A stretch of 64,000 bases of DNA from JAEMQF01 sp963775015. Its GTDB lineage: Bacteria > Pseudomonadota > Gammaproteobacteria > Burkholderiales > Burkholderiaceae_C. The stretch's first letter is position 1, and the number at the start of each line of letters is the position of its first letter. Below the pieces are notes generated by a model. The model saw nothing but the letters and a program-made list of their open reading frames with translations, did not search any database and had not been told where the DNA came from. The stretch covers positions 235,034 through 299,033 of the forward strand of contig CAVZHI010000007.1 of assembly GCA_963775015.1 (NCBI GenBank), written 5' to 3'. Made by a program: the position numbers and the translations under genes. Below, one piece after another: positions 53,878 through 63,089 of the stretch.

Positions 53878-54488
53878 AAATCGTTTTCGACTTCGGTGGC
53901 GTGATGCTGCGCTGGCGGCCGCTCGAGTTCCTGCCACGCTTGCTGCCCGATCTCGCGACGTCGCCGCAAGCCACGCAAGAGCTGGCGCGAGCGATTTTTC
54001 AGGGCTTCGGCGGCGACTGGGGCGAGTTCGACCGCGGCGTGCTCGATGCAGACGCACTGGCAAAGCGAATCGCTGCGCGTACGGGCCTGGACGTGAACGC
54101 CATGCGCTACCTGATCGATTCGATTCCGGGTGAATTGCAACCCTTGCCCGAGAGCGTGGCGTTGCTGCGCCGGCTGGACGGCGCCGGGCGCGAACTGCAC
54201 TTCCTGTCCAACATGCCCGAACCGTATGCGCGCCACATCGAGGCGATGCATGACTTCGTCAACCTGTTTCGCAGCGGTATCTATTCGGCGCGTGTGCAAC
54301 TGATCAAACCCGACCCGGCGGTCTTTGAGCATGCGCGCGTGTCATTCGGCGGCGACGCAGGGTCGCTTCTGTTCATCGACGATGTGCCGAAAAACGTCGT
54401 CGCTGCGCGTGCCTGCGGCTGGCAAGCGATTGAATTTCGCGACGCGGCGCAGTGCGAAGCCGAGCTGCAAGCGCTCGGCTTGCTCTGA
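53874..54488 (+). CDS. HAD-superfamily hydrolase (YihX-like phosphatase)
   Basis: A 204-residue haloacid-dehalogenase-fold protein. The nucleophile motif F-D-F-G-G-V-M at residue 4 has Gly in place of the second Asp, as in the YihX subgroup. Later motifs are F-L-S-N-M-P, I-K-P-D-P-A-V-F, and F-I-D-D-V-P-K-N-V. YihX of E. coli is a glucose-1-phosphate phosphatase. The 4-base overlap with pgi makes a sugar-phosphate substrate plausible, but that is inference from context. Confidence 0.85.
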   Translation: MKIVFDFGGVMLRWRPLEFLPRLLPDLATSPQATQELARAIFQGFGGDWGEFDRGVLDADALAKRIAARTGLDVNAMRYLIDSIPGELQPLPESVALLRRLDGAGRELHFLSNMPEPYARHIEAMHDFVNLFRSGIYSARVQLIKPDPAVFEHARVSFGGDAGSLLFIDDVPKNVVAARACGWQAIEFRDAAQCEAELQALGLL

Positions 54489-54502
54489 CTCGCGCGCCGG
54501 AT

Positions 54503-55588
54503 TCAGCTCGCCAGACCGGTCAGCGCCTTGCGCGCCGCGTCGTGCGCCTGGGCGAGAACCTGTTCCTTCCACACATCGGTGTCGGTGTAGAACGCGTCGC
54601 GCGTCTGTTGCTTGATCGCCCGGGCGACGTCCGCTGCCGCTTCCGGGTGGTTCTCGAGCCATTGATCGGCGCGCAGCGCGTTCATCACGTCGAGCATCGG
54701 GATCGTTCCGTACTCCATCGCCATGCCGGTGTATTCGGCCTGCGGGCATTCTTCATACGCTGCCTGCCACATCAGGCCGACGAGCGGCGCTGAGATCGAA
54801 GTCCCGTCGGCCAGCGACGTCAGTCCAGGACCCCACCATTGGCGGGCACGCTTCAGCGAGCCGACGTCGGCGTCGCGGCACGCCGAGATCAGCTCGGCGA
54901 CGCCGTTTGGGCCCAGGCCGGTATGCAAGTCGATCCACGCCAGGCGCGCGCAGCGTTTGCCGTGTTCTTGCAGCACGTGGCGCAGCGTGACGTGGCTCCA
55001 GGTCGGATTGCGTCCGCCGAAGAACAAGCCTTCGGGGTGTTCGTATTGCCCGCCCGACACGGCTTCCTGAAAGCCGCGCTCGCCGTGTTTGGCGAGGAAC
55101 TTGGCGATTCCCGCGTTGACTTCGGCGCTCGGTGGCCAGCTGCTTGGAACCAGCAGGTGCGCGAGTTCGTCGTAACGCGGGTTCGCCGGCAGGGGCTTGG
55201 AAAAGTCGTGGAAATTGCGGTTCAAGTCGACGTTTTCTTGCGTCGTGCGGCGCCACCAGGAGAAGCCGTAAGGATTGAGCGCGTGGATGTAGAGCACGGC
55301 AACGCCGGCCTTGCGAACCGCAGCGTGCCAGGACGCGTCACGCAGCAGGCTGACCTGGATTCCCGAGCCGCAATAGCCCTCGACGCCGTGACACGCGCTG
55401 CTGAGGATGAGCAGCGAACGCGCGTCTTTCGCGCCTTCGAGGACGACGTCCATGGCGAGCATTTCGCCGTCGCGGCCGCGCATCGGGTGCGGGTGCGATT
55501 CGGCGTCCCGGCCCGCAGCGTCGACAGCACCCAGGAACTTGGTGCGCGCCTCAGCGTAGCTTTGTGCGAAGTGGTCGGCGACCTTCAT
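54503..55588 (-). CDS. DUF2817 family M14-like carboxypeptidase
   Basis: A 361-residue protein of the DUF2817 family, related to zinc carboxypeptidases of family M14. The metal site is suggested by C-H-G-V-E-G-Y-C-G-S-G near residue 77 and W-I-D-L-H-T-G-L-G near residue 235, with N-P-Y-G-F-S-W-W-R-R and V-D-L-N-R-N-F between. No signal peptide, so cytosolic. It starts 8 bp after the M20 hydrolase stop on the same strand, which suggests a two-gene operon for peptide or amino-acid-conjugate breakdown. Confidence 0.82.
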   Translation of the reverse strand: MKVADHFAQSYAEARTKFLGAVDAAGRDAESHPHPMRGRDGEMLAMDVVLEGAKDARSLLILSSACHGVEGYCGSGIQVSLLRDASWHAAVRKAGVAVLYIHALNPYGFSWWRRTTQENVDLNRNFHDFSKPLPANPRYDELAHLLVPSSWPPSAEVNAGIAKFLAKHGERGFQEAVSGGQYEHPEGLFFGGRNPTWSHVTLRHVLQEHGKRCARLAWIDLHTGLGPNGVAELISACRDADVGSLKRARQWWGPGLTSLADGTSISAPLVGLMWQAAYEECPQAEYTGMAMEYGTIPMLDVMNALRADQWLENHPEAAADVARAIKQQTRDAFYTDTDVWKEQVLAQAHDAARKALTGLAS

Positions 55589-55596
55589 GGCCGGCT

Positions 55597-56790
55597 TCAG
55601 CGCGCCTGCGCCAGCCAGGCTTCGGCCATGCGCACCCAGAGCGTCGCGCCGAGCGGGATCAGCTCGTCGTTGAAGTCGTAACTCGGGTTGTGCAGCATGC
55701 ACGGGCCCATGCCATGTCCGCCGTCGCGGTGGCTGCCGTCGCCGTTGCCGATGAGAAAATAGCAACCCGGCTTCTCGAGCAGGAAGTAGCTGAAGTCTTC
55801 CGAGCCCATCGTTGGTTCGAACTCGAGCACATTGGCGCTGCCCACCATGTCGACCATCACCTTGCGTGCAAAGTCGGTCTCCGCGCTGTGGTTGATCGTC
55901 GGCGGGTAGTTGCGATGGAATTCGAATTCGCAAGCCGCACCGAACGCGGCGCAAGTGTGCTCGGCGATCTCCTGCATGCGCTTCTGAATCAGGTCGAGCA
56001 CCTCGAGCGTGAAGGTGCGCACCGTGCCCTGGATTTCGCAAGCGTCGGGAATCACGTTCGTCGCTTCGCCGGCGTGGATCATCGTCACCGAGATCACGCC
56101 GGAGTCGATGGGCCGCTTGCTGCGCGTGATGATGGTCTGGAAGCCCTGCACCATCTGGCACGCTACCGGTACCGGGTCGATGCCGTTGTGCGGCAGCGCG
56201 GCGTGCGAGCCCTTGCCTCGGATCACGATCTTGAATTCGTTGCTGCTGGCAAAACTCGGGCCGTCCTTCAGCGCGAATTGACCCGCAGCCATTCCCGGCC
56301 AGTTGTGCGCGCCGAACACGGCGTCCATCGGGAATTTGGTGAAGATGCCGTCCTTGATCATTTCGCGTGCGCCGCCGCCGCCTTCTTCGGCGGGCTGGAA
56401 GATCAGGTAAACCGTGCCGTCGTAGTTGCGATGTTTAGAGAGGTGCTTCGCCGCTGCGAGCAGCATCGCGGTGTGGCCGTCGTGGCCGCAGGCGTGCATC
56501 TTGCCGGGGTGCTGGCTCGCGTGGGCAAACTTGTTGTGCTCGGTCATCGGCAGTGCATCGATGTCGGCGCGCAAACCGACGGCGCGGCTGCCCGTGCCGT
56601 TCTTCAGGATCGCCACGACGCCGGTTCCGCCCAGTCCGCGGTGGATGGGGATTTCCCAATCGGTGAGCTGTTTGGCGATCACGTCGGAAGTGCGCTTTTC
56701 CTGGAAGCACAGCTCCGGATGGGCGTGAATGTCGCGTCGCACGGCAGCGATCGCCGCGGCGTCGGCGAGGATGGATTCGATCAGTTTCAT
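55597..56790 (-). CDS. M20-family amidohydrolase (hippurate hydrolase / aminoacylase type)
   Basis: Metal-dependent amidase of 397 residues that cleaves N-acyl or N-benzoyl amino acids or similar amides. The metal sites include M-H-A-C-G-H-D-G-H and P-A-E-E-G-G-G-G-A near residue 135, with G-S-E-D-F-S-Y-F near the C-terminus. The dimerisation insert contains G-K-G-S-H-A-A-L-P-H. No signal peptide. GGAGC precedes the ATG at 56790. It heads a two-gene operon with the DUF2817 protein. The substrate cannot be told from sequence alone. Confidence 0.9.
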   Translation of the reverse strand: MKLIESILADAAAIAAVRRDIHAHPELCFQEKRTSDVIAKQLTDWEIPIHRGLGGTGVVAILKNGTGSRAVGLRADIDALPMTEHNKFAHASQHPGKMHACGHDGHTAMLLAAAKHLSKHRNYDGTVYLIFQPAEEGGGGAREMIKDGIFTKFPMDAVFGAHNWPGMAAGQFALKDGPSFASSNEFKIVIRGKGSHAALPHNGIDPVPVACQMVQGFQTIITRSKRPIDSGVISVTMIHAGEATNVIPDACEIQGTVRTFTLEVLDLIQKRMQEIAEHTCAAFGAACEFEFHRNYPPTINHSAETDFARKVMVDMVGSANVLEFEPTMGSEDFSYFLLEKPGCYFLIGNGDGSHRDGGHGMGPCMLHNPSYDFNDELIPLGATLWVRMAEAWLAQAR

Positions 56791-56928
56791 GGGAAGCTCC
56801 GCGCACCCGACGTCGCGACAAACGTGCGACCCCGGGCACTGTGAAAGAGGGGGTGCGAGGCAGTTTACTCGCCGATTCCAGCCGGGGCCAGGTGGGCATT
56901 CCCGGCCTGTCTGTGCAATCATTCAGGC

Positions 56929-59019
56929 ATGAACACGAGCTTCGTTCGCGGTGCCTGTCCGCACGATTGCCCCGACACCTGTGCCTTGCGCATCACGGTC
57001 CAGGACGGTCGCGTGGTCAAGGTGCAGGGCGACCCGGAGCACCCGCCGACGCATGGCGCGTTGTGCACCAAGGTCTCGCGCTACGCCGAGCGCACCTATC
57101 ACGCCGAACGCGTGTTGACGCCGCTGAAGCGGACCGGCGCCAAAGGCAGCGGCCAATTTGCGCCCGTGACGTGGGACGAGGCGTTCGCCGATATTGCAAC
57201 GCGGTTGCGTGCAATTGCCGAGCGTGGCCCCGACGCGGCGCAGGCGATCGTGCCGTACAGCTACGCCGGTACGATGGGCTTGGTGCAAGGCGAGAGCATG
57301 GCGGCACGGTTTTTCAATCGCCTCGGTGCGTCGCTGCTCGATCGAACGATTTGTTCGTCGGCCGGTGGCGAAGCGCTCGCCGCAACCTATGGCGCGAAGA
57401 TCGGAATGCACCTCGAGCAGTACGCGCACAGCAAGCTGATCGTGATCTGGGGCAGCAACTCGATCGCGTCGAACCTGCACTTCTGGACCTTCGCCCAGGA
57501 GGCGAAACGCAACGGCGCGAAGCTGATCTGCATCGACCCGCGCAAGACCGAGACCGCCGACAAGTGCCACGAGCACATCGCCCTGATGCCGGGCACCGAC
57601 GGCGCGCTGGCGCTCGGCGTGATGCACGAACTGATCGTCAACGATTGGCTCGATCACGACTATATCGAGCGCTACACGGAGGGTTGGAGCAAGCTGCGCG
57701 AGCGTGCGCTGCAGTGGCCGCCGCAGCGCGCCGCCGAGGTGTGCGGCATCAGCGCCGACACGGTGCGCTCGCTCGCACGCGACTACGGCACGGCGCGCCC
57801 GGCGGCGATCCGCCTCAACTACGGCATGCAGCGTGTCCATGGCGGCGGTAACGCGACGCGCCTGGTTGCGATCCTGCCGTGTCTGATCGGTGCCTGGCGC
57901 GACGCGGCGGGCGGCATGCTGTTGTCGGCGTCGGGCTGGTTCAACCCGGTGCGCAACGACGCCGCACTGCAGCGCCCAGACTTGGGCGGACGGCTTCGGC
58001 CGCGCACGATCAACATGAGCACGATCGGAGACGCGTTGCTTCGCGAGACCGACGAGCTGCTTCCCGATGGCACGAAGTTCGGGCCGAAGATCGAAGCGCT
58101 GGTCGTTTACAACAGCAACCCCGTCGCCGTGGCGCCGGAGTCGCCCAAGGTGGTTCGAGGCTTTGCGCGCGAGGACCTGTTCACCGTCGTGCTCGAGCAC
58201 TTCATGACCGATACCGCCGACCACGCGGACTATGTGCTGCCGGCGACGACGCAGCTCGAACACCTCGATCTGCACACCAGTTACGGCCACACCTACGCCC
58301 TCATCAACGAGGCGGCGGTGGCGCCGCTCGGCCAGGCGCGCCCGAACACGCAGATCTTCCGCGACCTGGCGCGTTACATGGGCTTTGACGAGCCGTGTTT
58401 TTCCGACAGCGACGAGATGCTGGCGCGCTGCGCCTTGAAGGACTCTGTGGACTTCGCGGCTTTGCGCGAGCGTGGCTGGGCCAAGCTGGATCTTCCCGAC
58501 GCGCCTTTTTCGCATGGCGGGTTCGCCACCCCGAGCGGGAAATGCATCATCGATTCGCCTGTCTACGGCGTACCCGATCACGTGCCGAACTATGAGTCGG
58601 TGCGCAGCGCGCCGGTCCTGGCGCAGCGTTTTCCGCTGGCGATGATTTCACCTCCGGCACGCAGCTTCCTCAATTCAACGTTCGTCAACGTGAAGAGCCT
58701 GCGCGACATCGAGGCCGAACCGGTGCTCGAGATGCACGCCGCCGATGCGCGTGCGCGCGGTATCGAATCGGGCCAGCGTGTGCGCATCTTCAACGAGCGT
58801 GGCAGCACCCAGTGCACGGCGGTGATCAGCGCTCGGGCGCGCCCCGGCGTCGTGAACGGGATGGGAATCTGGTGGCGCAAGCTCGGTGTGGACGGGACGA
58901 ACGTGAACGAGGTCACGCACCAGCGCCTCACCGACATCGGCCGTGCACCGAGTTTCTACGACTGCCTGGTCGAGGTGGCGCCGGTGGCCGAAACGGCCTC
59001 GTCGCACGCGGCGTCGTGA
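56929..59019 (+). CDS. Molybdopterin oxidoreductase with N-terminal [4Fe-4S] site
   Basis: A 696-residue protein of the DMSO-reductase superfamily. The N-terminal C-P-H-D-C-P-D-T-C (Cys10, Cys14, Cys18) with Cys46 in H-G-A-L-C-T-K would bind one [4Fe-4S] cluster. There is no Tat signal, so it is probably cytosolic. The cofactor domain has W-G-S-N-S-I-A-S-N and Y-N-S-N-P-V-A, and the C-terminal pterin-binding barrel ends N-E-V-T-H-Q-R-L-T-D. No electron-transfer partner gene is adjacent. The substrate is unknown. Its stop overlaps the next gene's GTG start. Confidence 0.9.
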   Translation: MNTSFVRGACPHDCPDTCALRITVQDGRVVKVQGDPEHPPTHGALCTKVSRYAERTYHAERVLTPLKRTGAKGSGQFAPVTWDEAFADIATRLRAIAERGPDAAQAIVPYSYAGTMGLVQGESMAARFFNRLGASLLDRTICSSAGGEALAATYGAKIGMHLEQYAHSKLIVIWGSNSIASNLHFWTFAQEAKRNGAKLICIDPRKTETADKCHEHIALMPGTDGALALGVMHELIVNDWLDHDYIERYTEGWSKLRERALQWPPQRAAEVCGISADTVRSLARDYGTARPAAIRLNYGMQRVHGGGNATRLVAILPCLIGAWRDAAGGMLLSASGWFNPVRNDAALQRPDLGGRLRPRTINMSTIGDALLRETDELLPDGTKFGPKIEALVVYNSNPVAVAPESPKVVRGFAREDLFTVVLEHFMTDTADHADYVLPATTQLEHLDLHTSYGHTYALINEAAVAPLGQARPNTQIFRDLARYMGFDEPCFSDSDEMLARCALKDSVDFAALRERGWAKLDLPDAPFSHGGFATPSGKCIIDSPVYGVPDHVPNYESVRSAPVLAQRFPLAMISPPARSFLNSTFVNVKSLRDIEAEPVLEMHAADARARGIESGQRVRIFNERGSTQCTAVISARARPGVVNGMGIWWRKLGVDGTNVNEVTHQRLTDIGRAPSFYDCLVEVAPVAETASSHAAS

Positions 59020-60128
59020 GCCGCTGGGCACGGGCGACGCGTGTGGCGATCCGAGTGGCGGGGGTGGGGGTGGCCGGCGCGGCGCTGCTCGCGCTCGGCG
59101 TGTGCGCAACATCGGGCTGCAGCACGCTCGGCTACTACGCGCAATCGATCAACGGCCACCTTGACCTGGTGCAACGCGCGCGTCCTGTCTCGGAGTGGCT
59201 TGCCGATGCGTCGACGCGGGTCGAGTTGAGGCGGCGTCTCGAGTTGAGTCAAGAGATTCGCGATTACGCGGTCAGCGAACTCGGGCTGCCTGACAACGCG
59301 AGCTACCGCCGCTACGCCGATCTGCAGCGTGGCGCCGCGGTGTGGAACGTCGTCGCCGCACCCGAGCTGAGCCTGACGTTGCAGACCTGGTGCTTTCCGG
59401 TCGTCGGCTGCGTCAGCTATCGCGGTTACTTCGACCGAGCCGGAGCCGACGCCTTTGCGGCGCAGTTACGTGGCGCCGGGCTCGAAGTCAGCGTGTACGG
59501 CGTGCCCGCCTACTCGACCCTGGGCAAGTTGCCGCTCGACGCGCTCGCCGACCCGTTGTTGAACACCTTCATCGACTATCCGGAGGGCGAGCTGGCCCGG
59601 CTCGTGTTTCATGAACTCGCGCACCAGGTCGCGTACGCCACAGACGATACGGTGTTCAATGAATCGTTCGCCGCGGCGGTCGAGCGGATCGGCGGTGCGC
59701 GCTGGCTGAGCCAACCGCAACGCAGCGTGGCGCGAGACGAATACGAGCGTCTCGAGGAACGTCGGAACCAGTTCCGCGCGCTGACGCAAACCTATCGCGA
59801 GCGCCTGCTCTCGATCTACGCCTCTGCACGCACCGATGCACAGAAGCGCGCGGCCAAGGCCGCGGCGATGGAGCAGCTGCGCGCCGACTACGAGCAGCTC
59901 AAGGCGCAAAGCTGGGCCGGGTATGCCGGATACGACAGCTGGTTCGCGCGCGCCAACAATGCATCATTCGGCGTGCTCGCGGCATACAGCGAACTCGTTC
60001 CGTCGTTCGAGCGCCTGTTCGAGCGCCAAGGGCGTGACTTTCAACGTTTCTACGGCGAGGTGCGCCGCCTTGCGGCGCTGCCGATGCCAGAGCGCCGCGC
60101 TGCACTGACCGCGACTTCGGGGGACTGA
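59016..60128 (+). CDS. Predicted zinc aminopeptidase, exported lipoprotein
   Basis: A 370-residue predicted aminopeptidase (COG4324-like) with an N-terminal membrane or lipoprotein signal, lipobox around S-G-C-S, then L-G-Y-Y-A-Q-S-I-N-G-H, a family hallmark. The zinc motif H-E-L-A-H-Q begins at His199, followed by N-E-S-F-A-A-A-V-E with the third ligand. The GTG at 59016 overlaps the molybdopterin oxidoreductase stop in GTGA, so the two are coupled despite unlike functions. A long helical C-terminal part is charge-rich. Substrate specificity is not known. Confidence 0.82.
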   Translation: MSRWARATRVAIRVAGVGVAGAALLALGVCATSGCSTLGYYAQSINGHLDLVQRARPVSEWLADASTRVELRRRLELSQEIRDYAVSELGLPDNASYRRYADLQRGAAVWNVVAAPELSLTLQTWCFPVVGCVSYRGYFDRAGADAFAAQLRGAGLEVSVYGVPAYSTLGKLPLDALADPLLNTFIDYPEGELARLVFHELAHQVAYATDDTVFNESFAAAVERIGGARWLSQPQRSVARDEYERLEERRNQFRALTQTYRERLLSIYASARTDAQKRAAKAAAMEQLRADYEQLKAQSWAGYAGYDSWFARANNASFGVLAAYSELVPSFERLFERQGRDFQRFYGEVRRLAALPMPERRAALTATSGD

Positions 60129-60132
60129 CACC

Positions 60133-60471
60133 ATGGCCGACATTCGAATCCACCGCAATCACAAGCTGGGTCTCGCCAAGGCTCGCGAAATCGCCTGGGC
60201 CTGGGCCGAAGACGTCGAAAAGCGCTTTGACATGGAATGCACCGTGCTCGAAGGCGACACCAGCGACACGGTCGAGTTTTCGCGCGCGGGCGCGAAGGGC
60301 ACGTTGATCGTTGCCGCCGATCACTTCGATCTGACCGCGAAACTCGGCTTCCTGGTCGGCGCCTTCAGCAAGACGATCGAGGCCGAGATCGAAGCGAATC
60401 TGGATGCGCTGCTCGCCAAAGGGGCGAAGGCGACGGCAAAGCAGAGTACCGGAAAGTCGGCGAAGAAGTAA
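60133..60471 (+). CDS. Polyhydroxyalkanoic acid system family protein
   Basis: A 112-residue protein of the PHA-granule-region family, found in PHA-producing bacteria and thought to act at or near storage granules. The N-terminus I-R-I-H-R-N-H-K-L-G-L-A-K-A and the mid-region G-T-L-I-V-A-A-D-H-F-D-L are the family pattern. The C-terminus is a Lys/Ala-rich tail. It starts 4 bp after the aminopeptidase stop. The PTS module 2 kb downstream may be functionally linked (inference). Confidence 0.82.
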   Translation: MADIRIHRNHKLGLAKAREIAWAWAEDVEKRFDMECTVLEGDTSDTVEFSRAGAKGTLIVAADHFDLTAKLGFLVGAFSKTIEAEIEANLDALLAKGAKATAKQSTGKSAKK

Positions 60472-60506
60472 CGTCAGGTGCGTCAGTTCCGCCGGGAAGT
60501 GAATTG

Positions 60507-61028
60507 ATGCGTGGGCGCCAGGCGCCGCGGGTCTGCGCGCTGTGGCTCGCGCTGTCGGGATGCACGCCGACCCACGATTGGCGCGAAGTCCGCCCCGATG
60601 GCGCGGCGCTGAGCGCGCTTTTTCCTTGTCGCCCACAACAGCTTTCGCGCCGGGTCGACCTGGAGGGAGTGAATGTGCCGATGCAGGTGCACGTGTGCCG
60701 CAGCGGCGATGAGACGCTGGCGGTCGCGTTTGTCGATGTCGACAAGCCCGGGCAGGTGTCAGCCGTCATGCGATCGCTGCAGAGCGCAGCGAAGGCGAAT
60801 TTTTCGGCCACCCAGATTCAAGCGTCGGGATTGCAGGTGCCCGGGATGACGCCGAATCCGAACGCAGCGCTCGTGTCAATGCGCGGAGCCTCGGCACAAG
60901 GCGAACCTGTCGCGGCGACCGCGGCGTTCTTCGTCCGGGGGTTGCGCGTCTACCAAGCCACCATATTCGGCACCCGCGTGGACCCGGAGGTGTTGCAGAC
61001 CTTCATCGCCGGTTTGAAGTTGCAATGA
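60507..61028 (+). CDS. Small lipoprotein, function unknown
   Basis: A 173-residue protein with a short signal peptide ending in the lipobox L-A-L-S-G-C near residue 21. No recognised domain. It contains a pair of cysteines (L-F-P-C-R-P and V-H-V-C-R-S) that could form a disulfide. Its stop overlaps the MFS transporter start in ATGA, so it is translationally coupled to that gene. It follows the PHA-system protein by 35 bp. I do not recognise it further. Confidence 0.7.
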   Translation: MRGRQAPRVCALWLALSGCTPTHDWREVRPDGAALSALFPCRPQQLSRRVDLEGVNVPMQVHVCRSGDETLAVAFVDVDKPGQVSAVMRSLQSAAKANFSATQIQASGLQVPGMTPNPNAALVSMRGASAQGEPVAATAAFFVRGLRVYQATIFGTRVDPEVLQTFIAGLKLQ

Positions 61029-62287
61029 CATTGGTGGCACCCGTCGAAGCCACGCCCTTCATGACGCGACGCGTCGCCGTCACCGTATTTCTGAGCTTTG
61101 CCTTCGCCTACTTCTTTGCCGCGCTGCTGCGCGGGGTGACGGCGACGCTCGCACCCGTGTTCAGCGCGGAATTGGACTTGAGTTCGGCCGACCTGGGGTT
61201 GCTTGCTGGGGCCTATTTCCTCGGCTTCGCGGCAATGCAACTTCCCATGGGGAGTGCACTCGATAGGTTTGGACCGCGACGCGTTTTGTTGGGATTTCTT
61301 GGGCTCGCCGCTGCAGGCTGCATCGCTTTCGCGCTGGCGAGGAACTTCTTCGAACTGACCCTGGCGCGTGGTCTCATTGGTGTGGGTGTCTCCGCATGCC
61401 TGATGGCGCCGATGACGAGTTTTCGCAATGGCTTGCGCCCTGAGGCGCAAATTCGTGCCACGTCGTGGATGCTGATGACGGGAAGCCTGGGGATGGTCGC
61501 GTCCACCGTGCCGGTTCAGTGGTTGCTCGTGCACACGGGCTGGCGAGGCTTGTTTTGGTGCGTCGCGGTGGCGCTCGCGCTGGCCACGTTCGTGATCCGT
61601 GGCGTTGTCCCTGCGGACGCGCCCCGGCCGCGGTCGAATTCGGCGCCATCGGGCGGCTACGCCGAAGTGTTTCGGCATCGCACGTTCTTGCGCTTTGCGC
61701 CGATCGGCTTCTTTCAGTACGGCGGCATGATCGCGATCCAGTCGCTCTGGGCGGGTCCGTGGCTGGTGCAAGTCTGCGGCTGGACGCCTGAGGAATCGGC
61801 ACGCGGCTTGTTTTCGATCAACGCCAGCATGTTGCTCTGCTTCATGGCCTGGGGTGCAGTCGTTCCGCGGCTCTATCGTCAGGGGTGGACCGCGCATCGG
61901 CTGATCGCGCTTGGCTTGCCGGCGAGCTTGTCGACTTTGTGGATCTCGATTGCGCTCGGCGCCGACGCGGCGGCCTGGGCCTGGCTGATCTTCTGCACGA
62001 CAAGCACCTTCGGGTCCCTGTCGCAGCCTGCAGTGGGGCTGGCGTTTCCACCAGGGCTGGCAGGCCGCGCGCTGTCGGCATACAACCTCGTGGTGTTTGC
62101 GGGAGTGTTCGGGTTGCAGTGGGCGATCGGCCTGACGATCGATCTCCTGCGCGCGATGGGCTGGTCCACGATTGCCTCGTTCCAAGGTGCCTTCGCTGTG
62201 TTCGCGACGTGTTGCACGCTGGCCTACATCTGGTTCCTCGCTTTCGACGACGGCGTTCACCTGACGTCACGCCGGCGAAGTGCGTGA
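61025..62287 (+). CDS. Major facilitator superfamily transporter
   Basis: Inner-membrane transporter of 420 residues with twelve hydrophobic segments. The MFS signature between helices 2 and 3 is clear: G-S-A-L-D-R-F-G-P-R-R-V near residue 79. Helix 4/5 region shows L-A-R-G-L-I-G-V-G. A loop of about 25 residues separates the two six-helix halves. Substrate unknown. It is coupled to the upstream lipoprotein by a 4-base overlap and ends 18 bp before the PTS EIIA gene. Confidence 0.9.
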   Translation: MTLVAPVEATPFMTRRVAVTVFLSFAFAYFFAALLRGVTATLAPVFSAELDLSSADLGLLAGAYFLGFAAMQLPMGSALDRFGPRRVLLGFLGLAAAGCIAFALARNFFELTLARGLIGVGVSACLMAPMTSFRNGLRPEAQIRATSWMLMTGSLGMVASTVPVQWLLVHTGWRGLFWCVAVALALATFVIRGVVPADAPRPRSNSAPSGGYAEVFRHRTFLRFAPIGFFQYGGMIAIQSLWAGPWLVQVCGWTPEESARGLFSINASMLLCFMAWGAVVPRLYRQGWTAHRLIALGLPASLSTLWISIALGADAAAWAWLIFCTTSTFGSLSQPAVGLAFPPGLAGRALSAYNLVVFAGVFGLQWAIGLTIDLLRAMGWSTIASFQGAFAVFATCCTLAYIWFLAFDDGVHLTSRRRSA

Positions 62288-62305
62288 AGTGTCGATAATC
62301 GAGCC

Positions 62306-62728
62306 ATGTCGGGATTGATGATCATTGCCCACGCGCCGTTGGCGTCATCGCTGAAGGCCGTTGCCGAGCATGCGTTCCCCGAATGCTCGGGCGCGATCGA
62401 AGCCCTGGACGTTTCCCCTGGCGACACGATCGAGGCTCTGGACGCGGCGGCACGGGCCATGTTGCAGCGCGTCCGAGGCCCGGATGCGCTCGTCCTGACC
62501 GATGTTTTCGGCGCGACGCCGTGCAATGTGGCGCAGCGCCTCGCCGACGGCCCCCACGTTCGAGTGATCGTCGGGGTGAACGTGCCGATGATCTGGCGTG
62601 CCTTGTGCTACGCCCATGAGCCGTTGGAATCGGTGGTCGGTCGCGCAGTGACCGGCGCGACGCAGGGAGTATTTCAAGTCGCTGAAACCGCCGCCGAAGA
62701 CGTGACGCCGGACGCCGCGGCACGATGA
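62306..62728 (+). CDS. ptsM: PTS EIIA component, mannose/fructose (Man) type
   Basis: Phosphoryl-accepting protein of 140 residues with the Man-type EIIA fold. It begins M-S-G-L-M-I-I-A-H-A-P-L-A, with His9 as the predicted phosphorylation site. D-V-F-G-A-T-P-C-N follows near residue 72. No EIIB, EIIC or EIID gene is in the cluster, so it probably regulates rather than transports sugar. Its stop overlaps the HPr start in ATGA. The order EIIA-HPr-EI is the betaproteobacterial pattern known from Ralstonia. Confidence 0.9.
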   Translation: MSGLMIIAHAPLASSLKAVAEHAFPECSGAIEALDVSPGDTIEALDAAARAMLQRVRGPDALVLTDVFGATPCNVAQRLADGPHVRVIVGVNVPMIWRALCYAHEPLESVVGRAVTGATQGVFQVAETAAEDVTPDAAAR

Positions 62729-62994
62729 TCAAGACCAGCGTCACGATCTGCAACAAGCTTGGACTGCATGCGCGAGCGTCGGCCAAGCTCACCAAGTTGG
62801 CGAGCCGATTCCAGTGCGATGTTCATCTGACGCGCAAGGAGCGGCGCGTGAACGCGAAAAGCATCATGGGCGTGATGATGCTTGCAGCCGGATTGGGTAG
62901 CGAGATCGTCATCGAGGCGGAGGGTGCTGACGAGGCGGCGGCGATGAATGGCCTGTTGGCCTTGATCAACGACAAGTTCGGCGAAAGCGAATAG
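62725..62994 (+). CDS. ptsH: PTS phosphocarrier protein HPr
   Basis: Small carrier of 89 residues that relays phosphate from EI to EIIA. The active His15 lies in G-L-H-A-R-A-S and the regulatory Ser46 in A-K-S-I-M-G-V, both at the canonical positions, so control by an HPr kinase is possible. Start overlaps the EIIA stop by 4 bases. A 95-bp gap separates it from ptsI. Confidence 0.96.
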   Translation: MIKTSVTICNKLGLHARASAKLTKLASRFQCDVHLTRKERRVNAKSIMGVMMLAAGLGSEIVIEAEGADEAAAMNGLLALINDKFGESE

Positions 62995-63089
62995 CGCATC
63001 GGCCGACCTTTCGGGCCGCCCCGAAGCGAGCCGCGATTGATGTCTTCAGGCAACCCGCGCGCCGCGGCTGGCGCTGCTAGCATCGGGCC

